Positions 1 through 9,776 of a stretch of DNA of 64,000 nt are shown piece by piece. The position numbers and the translations under genes were made by a program. The DNA comes from Candidatus Chloroploca mongolica (GTDB taxonomy: Bacteria > Chloroflexota > Chloroflexia > Chloroflexales > Chloroflexaceae): the NCBI RefSeq assembly GCF_004762035.2, contig NZ_SIJK02000014.1, positions 1 through 64,000 on the forward strand, written 5' to 3'. The notes below the pieces were generated by a model. It made no database searches. It was not told the DNA's origin and saw only the letters and a list, made by a program, of their open reading frames with translations. Position 1 is the stretch's first letter. Every line of letters starts with the position of its first letter.

Positions 1-140
1 CCGCCTGCACGAGGATGCGTATGATCACCTGACTACTGTGATGGCCACTCACCCCAACCCCACTCACCCCATCATAGTCCTCATCCAATCACATCAATCC
101 TAGTCCAGACAACCCGCCTACACGAGAGGGCATCTGCACA

Positions 141-173
141 GCAACAAACGCCAGCTTCGCTGGCGTTTGTTGC
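141..173. terminator. Perfect hairpin, 15-bp stem, TTC loop
   Basis: Arms 141-155 and 159-173 are exact reverse complements around a 3-nt loop, with a CCAGC/GCTGG tip. It lies 8 bp past the stop codon of the glycosidase gene on the minus strand, so it probably ends that transcript. There is no long T run. It belongs to the hairpin family described in the findings. The remaining bases 1-140 show nothing I can identify. Confidence 0.7.
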
Positions 174-181
174 CCAACTCC

Positions 182-1966
182 CTAACGCCTCACGCAGGGC
201 AAATAGACCATGGGAGTCAGCACGTAGGGTTCGACCTCTAGCGGAACCTCCACTATCGTGGCTGAAACACGCCGAGGACGTTCACGCAGCGGATCATCAA
301 GCCCCAGCAGATACACCACCTGGGCCAGAGCTTCAGTCTGCACGAGACTCGTCGGGGTGGCAACACTAGTCACCGTGACGATATAAGAGCCTGGCAGCGC
401 ATCGGCCACTGTTTTGAGCAATACGCGGAACTGCCCATCGCCACCAACGATGATCGTCTCGCTCAGCAACTCACCGTTGATCTGCAGCCGTATCGTGTGC
501 CCCACCGGGAACGACGTGCCCGTCAGCAGAAAGTAGCTGTCAGGAGCACCGTCAGGATAGTTGAGCGTCAGGGTTACGCCAGGCTCAGGGGTGCTAGTCG
601 GTTGTGCGGTCGGTTGCGCGGTCGGTTGCGCGGTCGGCTGCACGGTCGGCTGTACGGTCGGCTGCACGGTCGGCTGTACGGTCGGCTGCACGGTCGGCTG
701 TACGGTCGGCTGTACGGTCGGCTGTACGGTCGGCGTTGGTGTGCCACCCGGCGAAGGTGGGGTGATACGGATCGTACTGGCACGCGCCGCCGTGAATGTC
801 CCCATCGGAGCAGCAATGTCTTGCCATGAGCCACTGCTATCAACGCCTTCATAGGTCCAACCCATCGCCCCGGCATAGCAGTTGGCGTAGATCGACTCGA
901 GCAATTGCAGTGGCGTCATCCCCGAACCATCGGCATTCGCGGGAAACTCGCCAATCACGACCGGCTTATCAAAGCCACCTTCCTGCCAACCCAACCGCAT
1001 CGGCGAGAAAGTCCAGTTATCATCACCATTAGCCCAGGGGTAATAGTGGATCTGATAATAATCCAGATAGCCCTCAGCATCATAGCGGGTCAGCGCAGCA
1101 TCACTGTACCAGTTGCCCTCGGCCCCGGGAATAGTATCGCTATTCCACTTCATTGCTGCAGCCCCAACCGTAATCAACTGGTTCGAGTTGCGCCGGATCG
1201 CCCCCGTCACTTCGGCAATAAAACGCTGCATCTCAGCAAGCGACACCGGGTTGTCAATATTCCAATGGATCGACCCCGACTCCCGAATGCCCCACTCGGG
1301 CTCATTGATAATCTCCCAGGTGATCACATTGGGATGCGTCCCAATGGTATAGGAGGTGCCAGCGATCGGGTAGCGCAGCATGGGAATGACGGCGTTGTCA
1401 ATGAAGGCCTGGCGTTTGGTCGTATCAACCACCAGGTCACGCTGATTCTGGATAATTCCATTGGGGCGGGCCAACATATCGAATGACCAGAGGGTAAAGA
1501 CAATATAGATGTCATGTTTGGCGGCAAGTTTGATCGCATCAGCCATGCTCGGGAGCGTATCGTCATCAAACCCGGTCGTCATGCCATTGGCAATCTCAGG
1601 GGCACCACGCCCATCCGCAAAGACCCACCAACGCACACTGTTGACCCCCCGTGCTTTCAAGGCAGCAAACATCTGATCAGCACTCTCGGTCGTGTACGTG
1701 TGCTGCCACCATTCCTCCACCGTGCCAAAATCAGCGCCGAAGCCCCCATCAAGCCAGGGCACATTCATTCCCGCCAAAAACCAGTGCCCATCAAGCCAGG
1801 GCACCAGATGGCTCTGATCAGCTGGACACGCAGTAGCAGCACGGGCTGTGCGTGTGACAGGACTCACTCCTGGGCTCAGGCTCACGATCAGAAGCGCAAG
1901 CATCATGCAACATGACAGGCCGAGCATGACGGTACGGGTTGTACCAGAAGGGCTACGGCTCAACAT
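182..1966 (-). CDS. Secreted glycoside hydrolase, GH5-like, with (PTVQ)n linker
   Basis: A 594-residue exported protein. An N-terminal signal peptide (hydrophobic about residues 13-30, AxA-type cleavage near 43) precedes a (beta/alpha)8 glycosidase domain of about residues 50-400. The acid/base glutamate is visible in WEIINEPEW and the probable nucleophile in VIGEFP, which is the clan GH-A arrangement (family knowledge). A threonine/proline linker of eight PTVQ and three PTAQ units follows, then a beta-rich C-terminal domain of about 120 residues that may bind a surface or carbohydrate. The start is fixed by a strong GAGGAGGT ribosome site 5-12 bases upstream. Exact substrate (beta-glucan or mannan) cannot be read from sequence. 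It stands alone, divergent from aceA, and ends at a perfect hairpin. Confidence 0.8.
   Translation of the reverse strand: MLSRSPSGTTRTVMLGLSCCMMLALLIVSLSPGVSPVTRTARAATACPADQSHLVPWLDGHWFLAGMNVPWLDGGFGADFGTVEEWWQHTYTTESADQMFAALKARGVNSVRWWVFADGRGAPEIANGMTTGFDDDTLPSMADAIKLAAKHDIYIVFTLWSFDMLARPNGIIQNQRDLVVDTTKRQAFIDNAVIPMLRYPIAGTSYTIGTHPNVITWEIINEPEWGIRESGSIHWNIDNPVSLAEMQRFIAEVTGAIRRNSNQLITVGAAAMKWNSDTIPGAEGNWYSDAALTRYDAEGYLDYYQIHYYPWANGDDNWTFSPMRLGWQEGGFDKPVVIGEFPANADGSGMTPLQLLESIYANCYAGAMGWTYEGVDSSGSWQDIAAPMGTFTAARASTIRITPPSPGGTPTPTVQPTVQPTVQPTVQPTVQPTVQPTVQPTVQPTAQPTAQPTAQPTSTPEPGVTLTLNYPDGAPDSYFLLTGTSFPVGHTIRLQINGELLSETIIVGGDGQFRVLLKTVADALPGSYIVTVTSVATPTSLVQTEALAQVVYLLGLDDPLRERPRRVSATIVEVPLEVEPYVLTPMVYLPCVRR
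598..733. repeat. 12-bp in-frame tandem repeat encoding PTVQ/PTAQ
   Basis: About eleven 12-bp units (plus-strand form close to CGGTCGGCTGTA) run head to tail inside the glycosidase gene. Because the unit is four codons, copy-number change alters linker length without a frameshift. All frames are open here, which creates several false ORFs. Confidence 0.9.
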
Positions 1967-1996
1967 ATTCTTACCTCCTCGTTTGAAAGATCATAA

Positions 1997-2012
1997 ATGA
2001 CATTTTTGTCAT
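1997..2012. promoter_or_regulatory. Palindrome ATGACA-TTTT-TGTCAT, possible operator
   Basis: A perfect 6-bp inverted repeat with a 4-bp spacer. It falls at the predicted transcription start of the glycosidase promoter (2019-2047, minus strand), which is where a repressor would act. The regulator is unknown. Confidence 0.35.
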
Positions 2013-2018
2013 CGAGAG

Positions 2019-2047
2019 ACAGTAGATCAGGCTTGTTCATCCGTCAA
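2019..2047 (-). promoter_or_regulatory. Possible promoter of the glycosidase gene
   Basis: Reading the minus strand, TTGACG (2042-2047) is followed after 17 bp by TACTGT (2019-2024). The -35 is good and the -10 poor. It would give a leader of about 45 nt ending in the strong ribosome site. Confidence 0.35.
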
Positions 2048-2237
2048 GTATGACAATCCTGTAATATTTGCAGAGTAGCACGCTGCAATTACGAGCGTAT
2101 TACCAGTCGTTCCCCCCCAAGAGCCCTCAACCTGAACATGTTGTGGCGAAAAGCTAAGTTTGTGATCGTAATTTTCCATCTTGTGGAAAGCTAAACCACC
2201 AGGTGGATTTTGTAACCCTGATGTAACTAAAACGGTA

Positions 2238-2243
2238 TATAAT
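2238..2243 (+). promoter_or_regulatory. Consensus -10 box upstream of aceA
   Basis: TATAAT lies 105 bp before the aceA start; no convincing -35 is seen at 16-18 bp spacing. An activator may assist it. Confidence 0.4.
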
Positions 2244-2347
2244 AGGTTTCGGCGGGGTTGTGAATGACCCTCATTGATGGTGACAGGTTGTCGAGTGGAG
2301 TTGGGAAAGTAGTTGCGGACTCATCGTCGAGGAAAGGATCTGAACGT

Positions 2348-3622
2348 ATGAATCGTGAGCAGCAGATCGCTCAAATTGCCGAGGTTTGGAATTCGCCACG
2401 TTTTGCCGGAATTGCACGTGGCTACAGCGCCGAGGAAGTCTATCGTCTACAGGGTTCGGTACAGCCCGAGTCAACCCTGGCCCGCATGGGTGCCGAACGC
2501 CTCTGGAATCTTTTGCATAGCGAGCCCTTTGTCAATACCCTTGGTGCGCTCACCGGCAATCAGGCCGTGCAGCAGGTCAAGGCCGGGCTCAAGGCGATCT
2601 ATCTGTCAGGGTGGCAGGTTGCCGCTGATGCCAACCTCGCCGGCCAGATGTACCCCGACCAGAGCCTCTATCCCGCCAATAGTGTGCCGATGGTCGTCAA
2701 GCGGATCAATCAGGCGCTACAGCGCGCTGACCAGATCCAGCATTCCGAGGGCACCGGCGATACCTACTGGTTCGCGCCGGTTATTGCCGATGGTGAGGCT
2801 GGCTTTGGTGGCCCGCTCAATGTCTTTGAGTTGACCAAGGCGATGATCGAGGCGGGTGCCGCTGGTGTCCACTTCGAAGACCAGCTCGCCTCTGAGAAGA
2901 AGTGTGGGCACATGGGCGGCAAGGTGCTCTTGCCAACCCAGCAGGCCGTCCGTAATCTCGTGGCCGCCCGGCTCGCCGCTGATGTGATGGGTGTGCCAAC
3001 CCTCATTATTGCCCGCACTGATGCCAATGCCGCCAATTTGATCACCAGTGATGTGGATGAGCGCGACCATCCCTTCCTCACCGGCCAGCGCTCCCCTGAA
3101 GGCTTCTATTATGTCAATCCAGGCCTCGACCAGGCAATCTCACGCGGTCTGGCCTATGCTGAATATGCCGATATGGTCTGGTGTGAGACGGCTGAACCGA
3201 GCATCGAGGAGGCGCAGCGCTTTGCCGATGCGATCCATGCGAAGTATCCCGGTAAGCTGCTCGCCTATAACTGCTCACCAAGCTTCAATTGGAAGAAGAA
3301 ATTGAGTGATGCCGATATCGCTCGCTTCCAGCGTGCGATTGGCGAGATGGGCTATAAGTTCCAGTTTGTGACCCTCGCTGGCTTCCATAGCCTCAATTAC
3401 AGCATGTTTACCCTCGCCCACGGCTATAAGGATCGTGGCATGGCTGCGTACTCTGAGTTGCAGCAGGCCGAGTTCGCCGCCGAAGATCAGGGCTATACCG
3501 CCACCCGCCATCAGCGCGAAGTCGGAACCGGCTACTTCGATGAGGTGAGCATGGTGATTTCTGGAGGTACCTCCTCCACCACTGCCCTCGCTGGCTCAAC
3601 CGAGGCCGAGCAGTTCCACTAG
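2348..3622 (+). CDS. aceA: Isocitrate lyase
   Basis: Cleaves isocitrate to glyoxylate and succinate, the first step of the glyoxylate shunt. The protein is 424 residues, a normal bacterial length. The family signature KKCGH is present with the catalytic cysteine at residue 186, and the TIM-barrel motifs (AxGGP-type [18 protein letters not shown]) are intact. An ATG at 2264 would add 28 low-complexity residues; the start at 2348 is preferred because AGGAAAGG lies about 10 bases upstream and the homologous region begins there. It is followed by a 25-bp hairpin and then aceB, so both shunt enzymes are encoded together. This supports growth on acetate or on compounds giving acetyl-CoA. Confidence 0.95.
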   Translation: MNREQQIAQIAEVWNSPRFAGIARGYSAEEVYRLQGSVQPESTLARMGAERLWNLLHSEPFVNTLGALTGNQAVQQVKAGLKAIYLSGWQVAADANLAGQMYPDQSLYPANSVPMVVKRINQALQRADQIQHSEGTGDTYWFAPVIADGEAGFGGPLNVFELTKAMIEAGAAGVHFEDQLASEKKCGHMGGKVLLPTQQAVRNLVAARLAADVMGVPTLIIARTDANAANLITSDVDERDHPFLTGQRSPEGFYYVNPGLDQAISRGLAYAEYADMVWCETAEPSIEEAQRFADAIHAKYPGKLLAYNCSPSFNWKKKLSDADIARFQRAIGEMGYKFQFVTLAGFHSLNYSMFTLAHGYKDRGMAAYSELQQAEFAAEDQGYTATRHQREVGTGYFDEVSMVISGGTSSTTALAGSTEAEQFH

Positions 3623-3655
3623 GCTCGGAAGAAGCCGCACAGCCCTCAAGAAAAG

Positions 3656-3708
3656 ATTTCTGCTGACGCACGATGCAAGCAATGCTTGCATCGTGCGTCA
3701 GCAGAAAT
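3656..3708. terminator. Perfect 25-bp stem hairpin between aceA and aceB
   Basis: Arms 3656-3680 and 3684-3708 pair without mismatch around AAT; the tip is GCAAGC/GCTTGC and a short T run follows. It sits inside what looks like an operon, so it may partly terminate transcription or protect the aceA mRNA end. Confidence 0.75.
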
Positions 3709-3751
3709 TTGAAAACTATTTCCGTATCATGAAAAATGAAAGGACGGATCA

Positions 3752-5350
<1,599 letters not shown>

Positions 5351-5359
5351 GGCATCCCT

Positions 5360-5869
5360 ATGAAGACCGAAAACATGCTTTTGCTGGTCTACAGTTTCAC
5401 AAGCGCCAGTCGGGCCGAAGCAGTTCGCTATGTCATCGAAACCCTCGATCGGCAAATTGGTGAACGCACCGGGCACTTTGCCGTGGTGATGAAGCGTGAG
5501 GATGGCTCGATCAGCCTGCGCGAGCCACGCGATTTCGGTGAGGAACTGGCCGATTTGACCACGTCATTGGTCGGCGGTCTCGCTTGGTTTGCCTATACGT
5601 TCGTTGGCCTGATGGGCACCCAGCCTGCTGCGTTTGTGGAACGCGTGACCAGTGAGGCAACCCGCCGGATGGTGCGCGAGACGGGCTTTCCCGAGCAGTC
5701 GCTTTATGAGATCGGGGCGGAACTTGATACCGGCTCAGCCGCGATTGTTGGTCTGATCCCGGCTGAAGAACGCGATGTCCTTGTCGCTGAACTCGAACGA
5801 CTCGGCGGCAAGCTCTGGGAACATCCAATCCCACCCACTATTGCCGCTGAATTACACAGCGCTACGTAG
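5360..5869 (+). CDS. DUF1269-like membrane-associated protein
   Basis: A 169-residue protein. The layout is DUF1269-like: an N-terminal alpha/beta stretch with an acidic turn (MKREDGSISL), a central Gly/Ala/Phe-rich hydrophobic segment (about 70-95, LVGGLAWFAYTFVGLMG), and a C-terminal alpha/beta stretch ending EERDVLVAELERLGG. Function is unknown for the family. It starts 9 bp after aceB, so it is probably part of the glyoxylate operon, and a GC-rich hairpin follows. The family call rests on pattern memory, not a search. Confidence 0.6.
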   Translation: MKTENMLLLVYSFTSASRAEAVRYVIETLDRQIGERTGHFAVVMKREDGSISLREPRDFGEELADLTTSLVGGLAWFAYTFVGLMGTQPAAFVERVTSEATRRMVRETGFPEQSLYEIGAELDTGSAAIVGLIPAEERDVLVAELERLGGKLWEHPIPPTIAAELHSAT

Positions 5870-5881
5870 CCATGAATCACC

Positions 5882-5904
5882 CCGGGGGGCCACTGGCCCC
5901 CCGG
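5882..5904. terminator. GC-rich hairpin between convergent genes
   Basis: CCGGGGGGCC and GGCCCCCCGG form a 10-bp stem around ACT. It lies between two convergent stops (5869 and 5934) and could serve both strands. Confidence 0.65.
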
Positions 5905-5933
5905 AAGCATCAGGCCCGGTCGTACGCCCGGAC

Positions 5934-6419
5934 TCAGACACGCGCCTGGTGTTCGCGATGTGTGTGAACGAGCGAGCAGATTGCATGCGCTGCACAACGC
6001 GGGCATGTCTCACTCATCAGCACCGGTGCGGCACCACCCTCCGACGCAATCGCGCCAAAATCAAGGGCGAGTACGCGCTGCACGGTTACCCCCCTGATCT
6101 TCGCCAGCGCATGATCAACCTGTTCCATCAATGACTCATCCAGCGTCCCCGCTACCGTGATGCCGTCAAGGGCAAGCACCAGTTCAATCACCGCTTGATC
6201 AAGCGCACCACACCCTACCGTCGATAGATCAAGGGCAACGCGACGAGCAAGAGCAGCAAAACTCCGAATGGCGGCAAGACTCCACGCCCCACCCGCAATC
6301 GACTCCCACGCGACGGCGATCGACCGAAAGGCTTCCACCGAGCGGTAGAGATCGTTGATCTGTGCCTGACGAAAGCCTTGGTCTTGATTGGTTGCAGAGG
6401 TTATTCTGCGAACTGCCAT
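5934..6419 (-). CDS. Hypothetical protein with C-terminal CPRC..C motif
   Basis: A 161-residue protein I do not recognise. The start at 6419 is chosen because GGAGG lies 5-9 bases upstream; the longer reading from 6563 crosses a regulatory-looking inverted repeat. The body is helical and Ala-rich (about 20-110), followed by a short alpha/beta part. The C-terminal tail is CPRCAAHAIC plus His residues, which could bind zinc or iron. It is downstream of the two-component genes on the same strand but 237 bp away. No function is assigned. Confidence 0.55.
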   Translation of the reverse strand: MAVRRITSATNQDQGFRQAQINDLYRSVEAFRSIAVAWESIAGGAWSLAAIRSFAALARRVALDLSTVGCGALDQAVIELVLALDGITVAGTLDESLMEQVDHALAKIRGVTVQRVLALDFGAIASEGGAAPVLMSETCPRCAAHAICSLVHTHREHQARV

Positions 6420-6526
6420 AATTCGCCTCCACGCTGGGCTTCTGCACTCAGTCAAGCTGTTGCGACCGATGTAACCATTGTCAGCAGCTCGCCAAAGCAA
6501 CAGGAACGATGTCACTAGTTCTGGCA

Positions 6527-6560
6527 GAAGAACTGTCAGCCCCATTGCAGACAGTTCTTC
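6527..6560. promoter_or_regulatory. 11-bp inverted repeat with 12-bp spacer
   Basis: GAAGAACTGTC (6527-6537) and GACAGTTCTTC (6550-6560) are exact reverse complements. It lies between the response-regulator stop (6657) and the gene at 5934-6419. It could be an operator for the latter or a weak terminator for the former. On the minus strand an extended -10-like TGGTATGCT is just upstream of it, which favours an operator. Confidence 0.4.
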
Positions 6561-6656
6561 CACTCATAGCCCTAGCATACCATGCGACAAATCCGAGCGC
6601 ACTACGTAGCAATACGGAATGGTGCTCTGTAGCAATGCGGAGATGTGTGCGCCACG

Positions 6657-7316
6657 TTAGCTATCGAGGCTCACGATGCCACGGCGCACGGCATAGCGGA
6701 TGAGATCAAGTGGGGTATGCAAGCCCAGTTTGCGCATCATGCTGGCACGATGGGTGTCAACGGTGCGCACGCCAATCATCAGGCGCTCGGCAATTTCGGC
6801 GCTGGTCATGCCCTGGGCCGCCAGGTAGAGGATTTCGCGTTCACGGGCAGTCAGCGTTTCATAGAGATCCAGCGTCGTCTCGGCTGTCTGCGAGGCATAG
6901 GCATCCAGGGCTTTCTCTGACAACGGTGGGCTTAGATAGCGCCGACCGGAAGCAGCCTGGTGCAAGGCATAGAGAAAATCATTCGAGAGGGCTTCTTTGA
7001 GCACATACGCGGTCACGCCGACCCGTAAGGCCTCACGGACATACGATTCATCAGAATGCATCGAGAGAATAATAATCCGTGTGCCTGATGAGATCTGACG
7101 CGCCTGACGGGCGACTTCAAGGCCGCTCAACCCCGGCATCATCAAATCAACCACCAGCAGGCTCGGTTGCAAGCGCTCAACGAGCGCGAGCGCCTCGGGG
7201 CCATTGCCAGCCTCGCCGACCACCGAACAATCCATTTCATTCTCTAACAAGGCTCGCAAGCCTGCCCGTACGACTGCATGGTCATCGGCAAGCACAATGG
7301 TCAACACACCCATCAA
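6657..7316 (-). CDS. NarL/LuxR-type response regulator
   Basis: A DNA-binding response regulator of 219 residues. The receiver domain (1-125) has the acidic pair D11-D12 and phosphoacceptor D57 in VVDLMMPG. A LuxR-type helix-turn-helix covers about 150-215 (LTAREREILYLAAQGMTSAEIAERL, then VRTVDTHRASMMRKL). Its start codon overlaps the stop of the upstream histidine kinase by 4 bp (ATGA), so the two are translationally coupled and form a cognate pair. Target genes are unknown. Confidence 0.92.
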   Translation of the reverse strand: MMGVLTIVLADDHAVVRAGLRALLENEMDCSVVGEAGNGPEALALVERLQPSLLVVDLMMPGLSGLEVARQARQISSGTRIIILSMHSDESYVREALRVGVTAYVLKEALSNDFLYALHQAASGRRYLSPPLSEKALDAYASQTAETTLDLYETLTAREREILYLAAQGMTSAEIAERLMIGVRTVDTHRASMMRKLGLHTPLDLIRYAVRRGIVSLDS

Positions 7317-9307
7317 AAGCGCTCCTCTGGCGGCGTGAGTGGAATCTCAGCCAGTACCCGAACACCCTCGCCCGGTGCCGATTCAACCGTCAGGTAGCCA
7401 CCCGCGAGGCGCACTCGTTCTTGCATGCCGATCAGTCCACTTGAGCTATACGCGGTCAAGGCAAGCTCCACATCAAAGCCAACCCCTTCATCCATCACCT
7501 GCACCGCGAGGATCGCATCGGTCGCCCAGACTTGCACCAGCGCCCGCGTCACCTTGGCGTGACGCGCCACATTCGTCAGGGCTTCTTGTACGACACGATA
7601 CGCGGTGGCCCCGACCGAGGGGGTGATCACCTGTTGATCGAGCCCGGCATGCTGCAATTGCACCTGAATGCCAGTCTGATCGCCATAACGCCGGGTAAAC
7701 CAGACCAGCGCCGGTAAGAGCCCCAGATCGTCAAGCATCGCGGGCCGCAGATTCAACGAGAGCGTCCGCACCTGGGTGGTGAGTTGATTCACCTGTCGTT
7801 GTACCTGGGCGATCCGTTCGCGCAGCATCTCGACCGGCATCCGATCCGACACGGTCAACGCAAGGCTCAGACTCGTCAACATCTGGCCGATCTCATCATG
7901 GAGTTCGCGGGCCAGATGGGCGCGCTCGGTCTCTTGCACCGCCACGAGGCGTTCAGAAAGAGCCCGCATCCGTGCCCGTCCACTAGTCACCTCGCCAAAG
8001 AGCCGCGCATTTTGCAACGCAATCGCCGCAGGCATCGCCAGCAATTCGGCCATGTCAACGTGTTCCGGGGTAAAGAAGTTGGCTTCGGCCTTATCAAGAC
8101 AAAAGACCCCGATCACCGTTTCGCCCGCCAGCAATGGGACGCCAAACCAGTTGCGGATATGCCCAAACCCCGGACGAACCTGCCAGCGGGTTGCATTGGC
8201 CGTGTCCATCACCAGAAAACTCCGCCGACGTTCAACAATTGGCTTGAGCACGGGATCAGCCCCAACATCCACCGACAAGCCGACGATGCCTTCGGCCGTC
8301 CCAAAGCGTTCATAGCCTCGGGCAGCGCGAAAGACGAGCCGATCATCGCCTTCCAGCAAGAGCACCGCCGCACTATCGTAGGGAACCAGGCTACTCAGAT
8401 GCTCAAGCAGGGCGGCCATCACATGATCGGCATCGAGACTCCGCGTCAGTGCAAGATTCGCCGAGTGCAGCACTTCGGCAACATGGCGCGCATGGCGTTC
8501 TGCCTCCAGCGCCTGGATCAAGGCCTCTTCGGTACGACGACGATCCGTTACATCGCGCGCAATACCCTCGATCGCGACCGGTCGCCCAAGCGTATCGCGG
8601 ATCAGGCGGTTCCGTTGCTCGGTCCAGACCAGGTTTCCATTGCGGTGCTGCCAGCGCAGCATGACTGGATGTCCGCTATGAGCCCCCGACAAAATGGTCT
8701 GCAACAAGAGCCGATCACTCGGATGGACGATCTTGCTGCTCAGATGAGGATCGTGATAATGCTCTTCAGGGGTATAGCCGAGCATCGTAGTTGCTGCCGG
8801 GCTGACATACTCGAACCCCGGATCAGGCGTAATCCGGTAGCGATAGATCATATCAACCGCATTTTCGGCGAGCAGACGAAAGCGCTCTTCACTATTGATC
8901 AGAACCGAGGGGGCCTCACTCTCGGCGGTGCGTCTGCTTTCCGTTGCCAACAGGCCATATCCAGGCACGGTCTGCCCATCAAACAAGGGGTAGGCATGCA
9001 AGACCCAACGGTGTGAGTGCCCTGGCACCAGGATATCGAACTGGACTTCGCGTTTGCTCACCCCAGACGAGGCGGCCTGGGCAAGCAACTCAAGCACAAC
9101 CGGGGCGTGCTCCCGAAAGACCTCACTCGCATGGTGCCGCACATACTCCAGTGACGTTAACCCGATGAGTTCGGCCATCAGGCTATTGAGCTTCAACACT
9201 CGCATTTCGGGATCGAGCAACGCAATGCCCACTGGCGCATCCAATAACAGTGTCCAGAGCATCGGCATCGTCTCGGTCGAGCCACCCTGTGGCAGGTGCG
9301 AGTTCAT
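7313..9307 (-). CDS. PAS/GAF sensor histidine kinase, HisKA_3 (NarX) class
   Basis: A cytosolic sensor kinase of 664 residues without membrane segments. Domains in order: PAS (about 15-120), PAS with PAC (about 140-260, GYTPEEHYHDPH and EGIARDVTDRR), GAF (about 285-435), HisKA_3 dimerisation with the phosphorylated H470 in ARELHDEIGQML, and a NarX-type ATPase domain (about 555-660) with VVQEALTNVARHA and DEGVGF boxes. It feeds the overlapping LuxR-type regulator. The ligand cannot be told from the sequence. A plausible minus-strand -10 (TATACT) lies about 36-41 bp upstream of the start. Confidence 0.9.
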   Translation of the reverse strand: MNSHLPQGGSTETMPMLWTLLLDAPVGIALLDPEMRVLKLNSLMAELIGLTSLEYVRHHASEVFREHAPVVLELLAQAASSGVSKREVQFDILVPGHSHRWVLHAYPLFDGQTVPGYGLLATESRRTAESEAPSVLINSEERFRLLAENAVDMIYRYRITPDPGFEYVSPAATTMLGYTPEEHYHDPHLSSKIVHPSDRLLLQTILSGAHSGHPVMLRWQHRNGNLVWTEQRNRLIRDTLGRPVAIEGIARDVTDRRRTEEALIQALEAERHARHVAEVLHSANLALTRSLDADHVMAALLEHLSSLVPYDSAAVLLLEGDDRLVFRAARGYERFGTAEGIVGLSVDVGADPVLKPIVERRRSFLVMDTANATRWQVRPGFGHIRNWFGVPLLAGETVIGVFCLDKAEANFFTPEHVDMAELLAMPAAIALQNARLFGEVTSGRARMRALSERLVAVQETERAHLARELHDEIGQMLTSLSLALTVSDRMPVEMLRERIAQVQRQVNQLTTQVRTLSLNLRPAMLDDLGLLPALVWFTRRYGDQTGIQVQLQHAGLDQQVITPSVGATAYRVVQEALTNVARHAKVTRALVQVWATDAILAVQVMDEGVGFDVELALTAYSSSGLIGMQERVRLAGGYLTVESAPGEGVRVLAEIPLTPPEERF

Positions 9308-9375
9308 GAGGGTCCCTTCCTTGAAGCTTATGGCTGGACTATAGTATACGATACTCTACGAGCGTACGTACAGTG

Positions 9376-9381
9376 TATAAT
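9376..9381 (+). promoter_or_regulatory. -10 box 6 nt before start codon (leaderless)
   Basis: TATAAT is followed by six bases and then the ATG at 9388. Transcription would begin at or within a base of the start codon. No Shine-Dalgarno is present. Confidence 0.6.
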
Positions 9382-9387
9382 ACATGT

Positions 9388-9723
9388 ATGACACTCTCGA
9401 TTGACTATCTCTGGTGGGCCGAATGCCCATCACACGAAGAAGGGCTGGCGCTCCTCCGCGCTGTGATTGCCGCCGAAGGGATTGATGCGGTCATCCGTCG
9501 CGTTGAGGTGTGCGACGAAAGCGACGCACAACGCCTGCATTTCATTGGTTCGCCTACAATTCTGGTCAATGGACAGGACATTGACCCCCATCCCGTTGCA
9601 AGTGGTGCGGCCTCGATCTATGCGCTTACCTGTCGTGCCTACCAACGCGACGATGGACGCATGGCACCCTTGCCAACTCGTGAATGGTTGCGCAGACGCC
9701 TGTCTGCGCTCAATACCTCCTGA
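9388..9723 (+). CDS. Small thioredoxin-fold protein
   Basis: A 111-residue cytosolic protein with a thioredoxin-like layout: beta strand, Cys-bearing turn (WAECPSHEEGL), helix, strand, then FIGSPTILVNGQDI, which contains the usual cis-Pro (SPT). Only the first Cys of a CxxC is kept (CPSH), so it is not a classical dithiol oxidoreductase; a monothiol or metal-related role is possible. The ATG at 9388 is preferred over the GTG at 9373 because a perfect -10 box overlaps the latter. It is divergent from the sensor kinase. Confidence 0.6.
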   Translation: MTLSIDYLWWAECPSHEEGLALLRAVIAAEGIDAVIRRVEVCDESDAQRLHFIGSPTILVNGQDIDPHPVASGAASIYALTCRAYQRDDGRMAPLPTREWLRRRLSALNTS

Positions 9724-9776
9724 GACGATCCATGTGATCTTTATCATCGGGAGCATTGCAAAGGAGCAACAACTAT

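Larger units (their letters stand above)
1967..2347. other. Divergent intergenic region between glycosidase and aceA
   Basis: This 381-bp AT-richer stretch carries no gene. It holds a likely glycosidase promoter with a palindrome at its start point (1997-2047) and a consensus -10 box for aceA (2238-2243). I see no RNA gene in it. Confidence 0.6.

Noticed and set aside
497-876. ORFs on both strands through the glycosidase linker (CTVG, GRLY, RPYS repeats)
   Set aside because: All frames are open across a 12-bp repeat; only the minus-strand frame joined to the glycosidase has a signal peptide and catalytic domain.
2264-2347. N-terminal extension of isocitrate lyase by 28 residues
   Set aside because: No ribosome site at 2264, low-complexity sequence, and a good site before 2348.
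7784-9016. 410-codon plus-strand frame opposite the sensor kinase
   Set aside because: Shadow of the kinase gene; no ribosome site and no conserved motifs.
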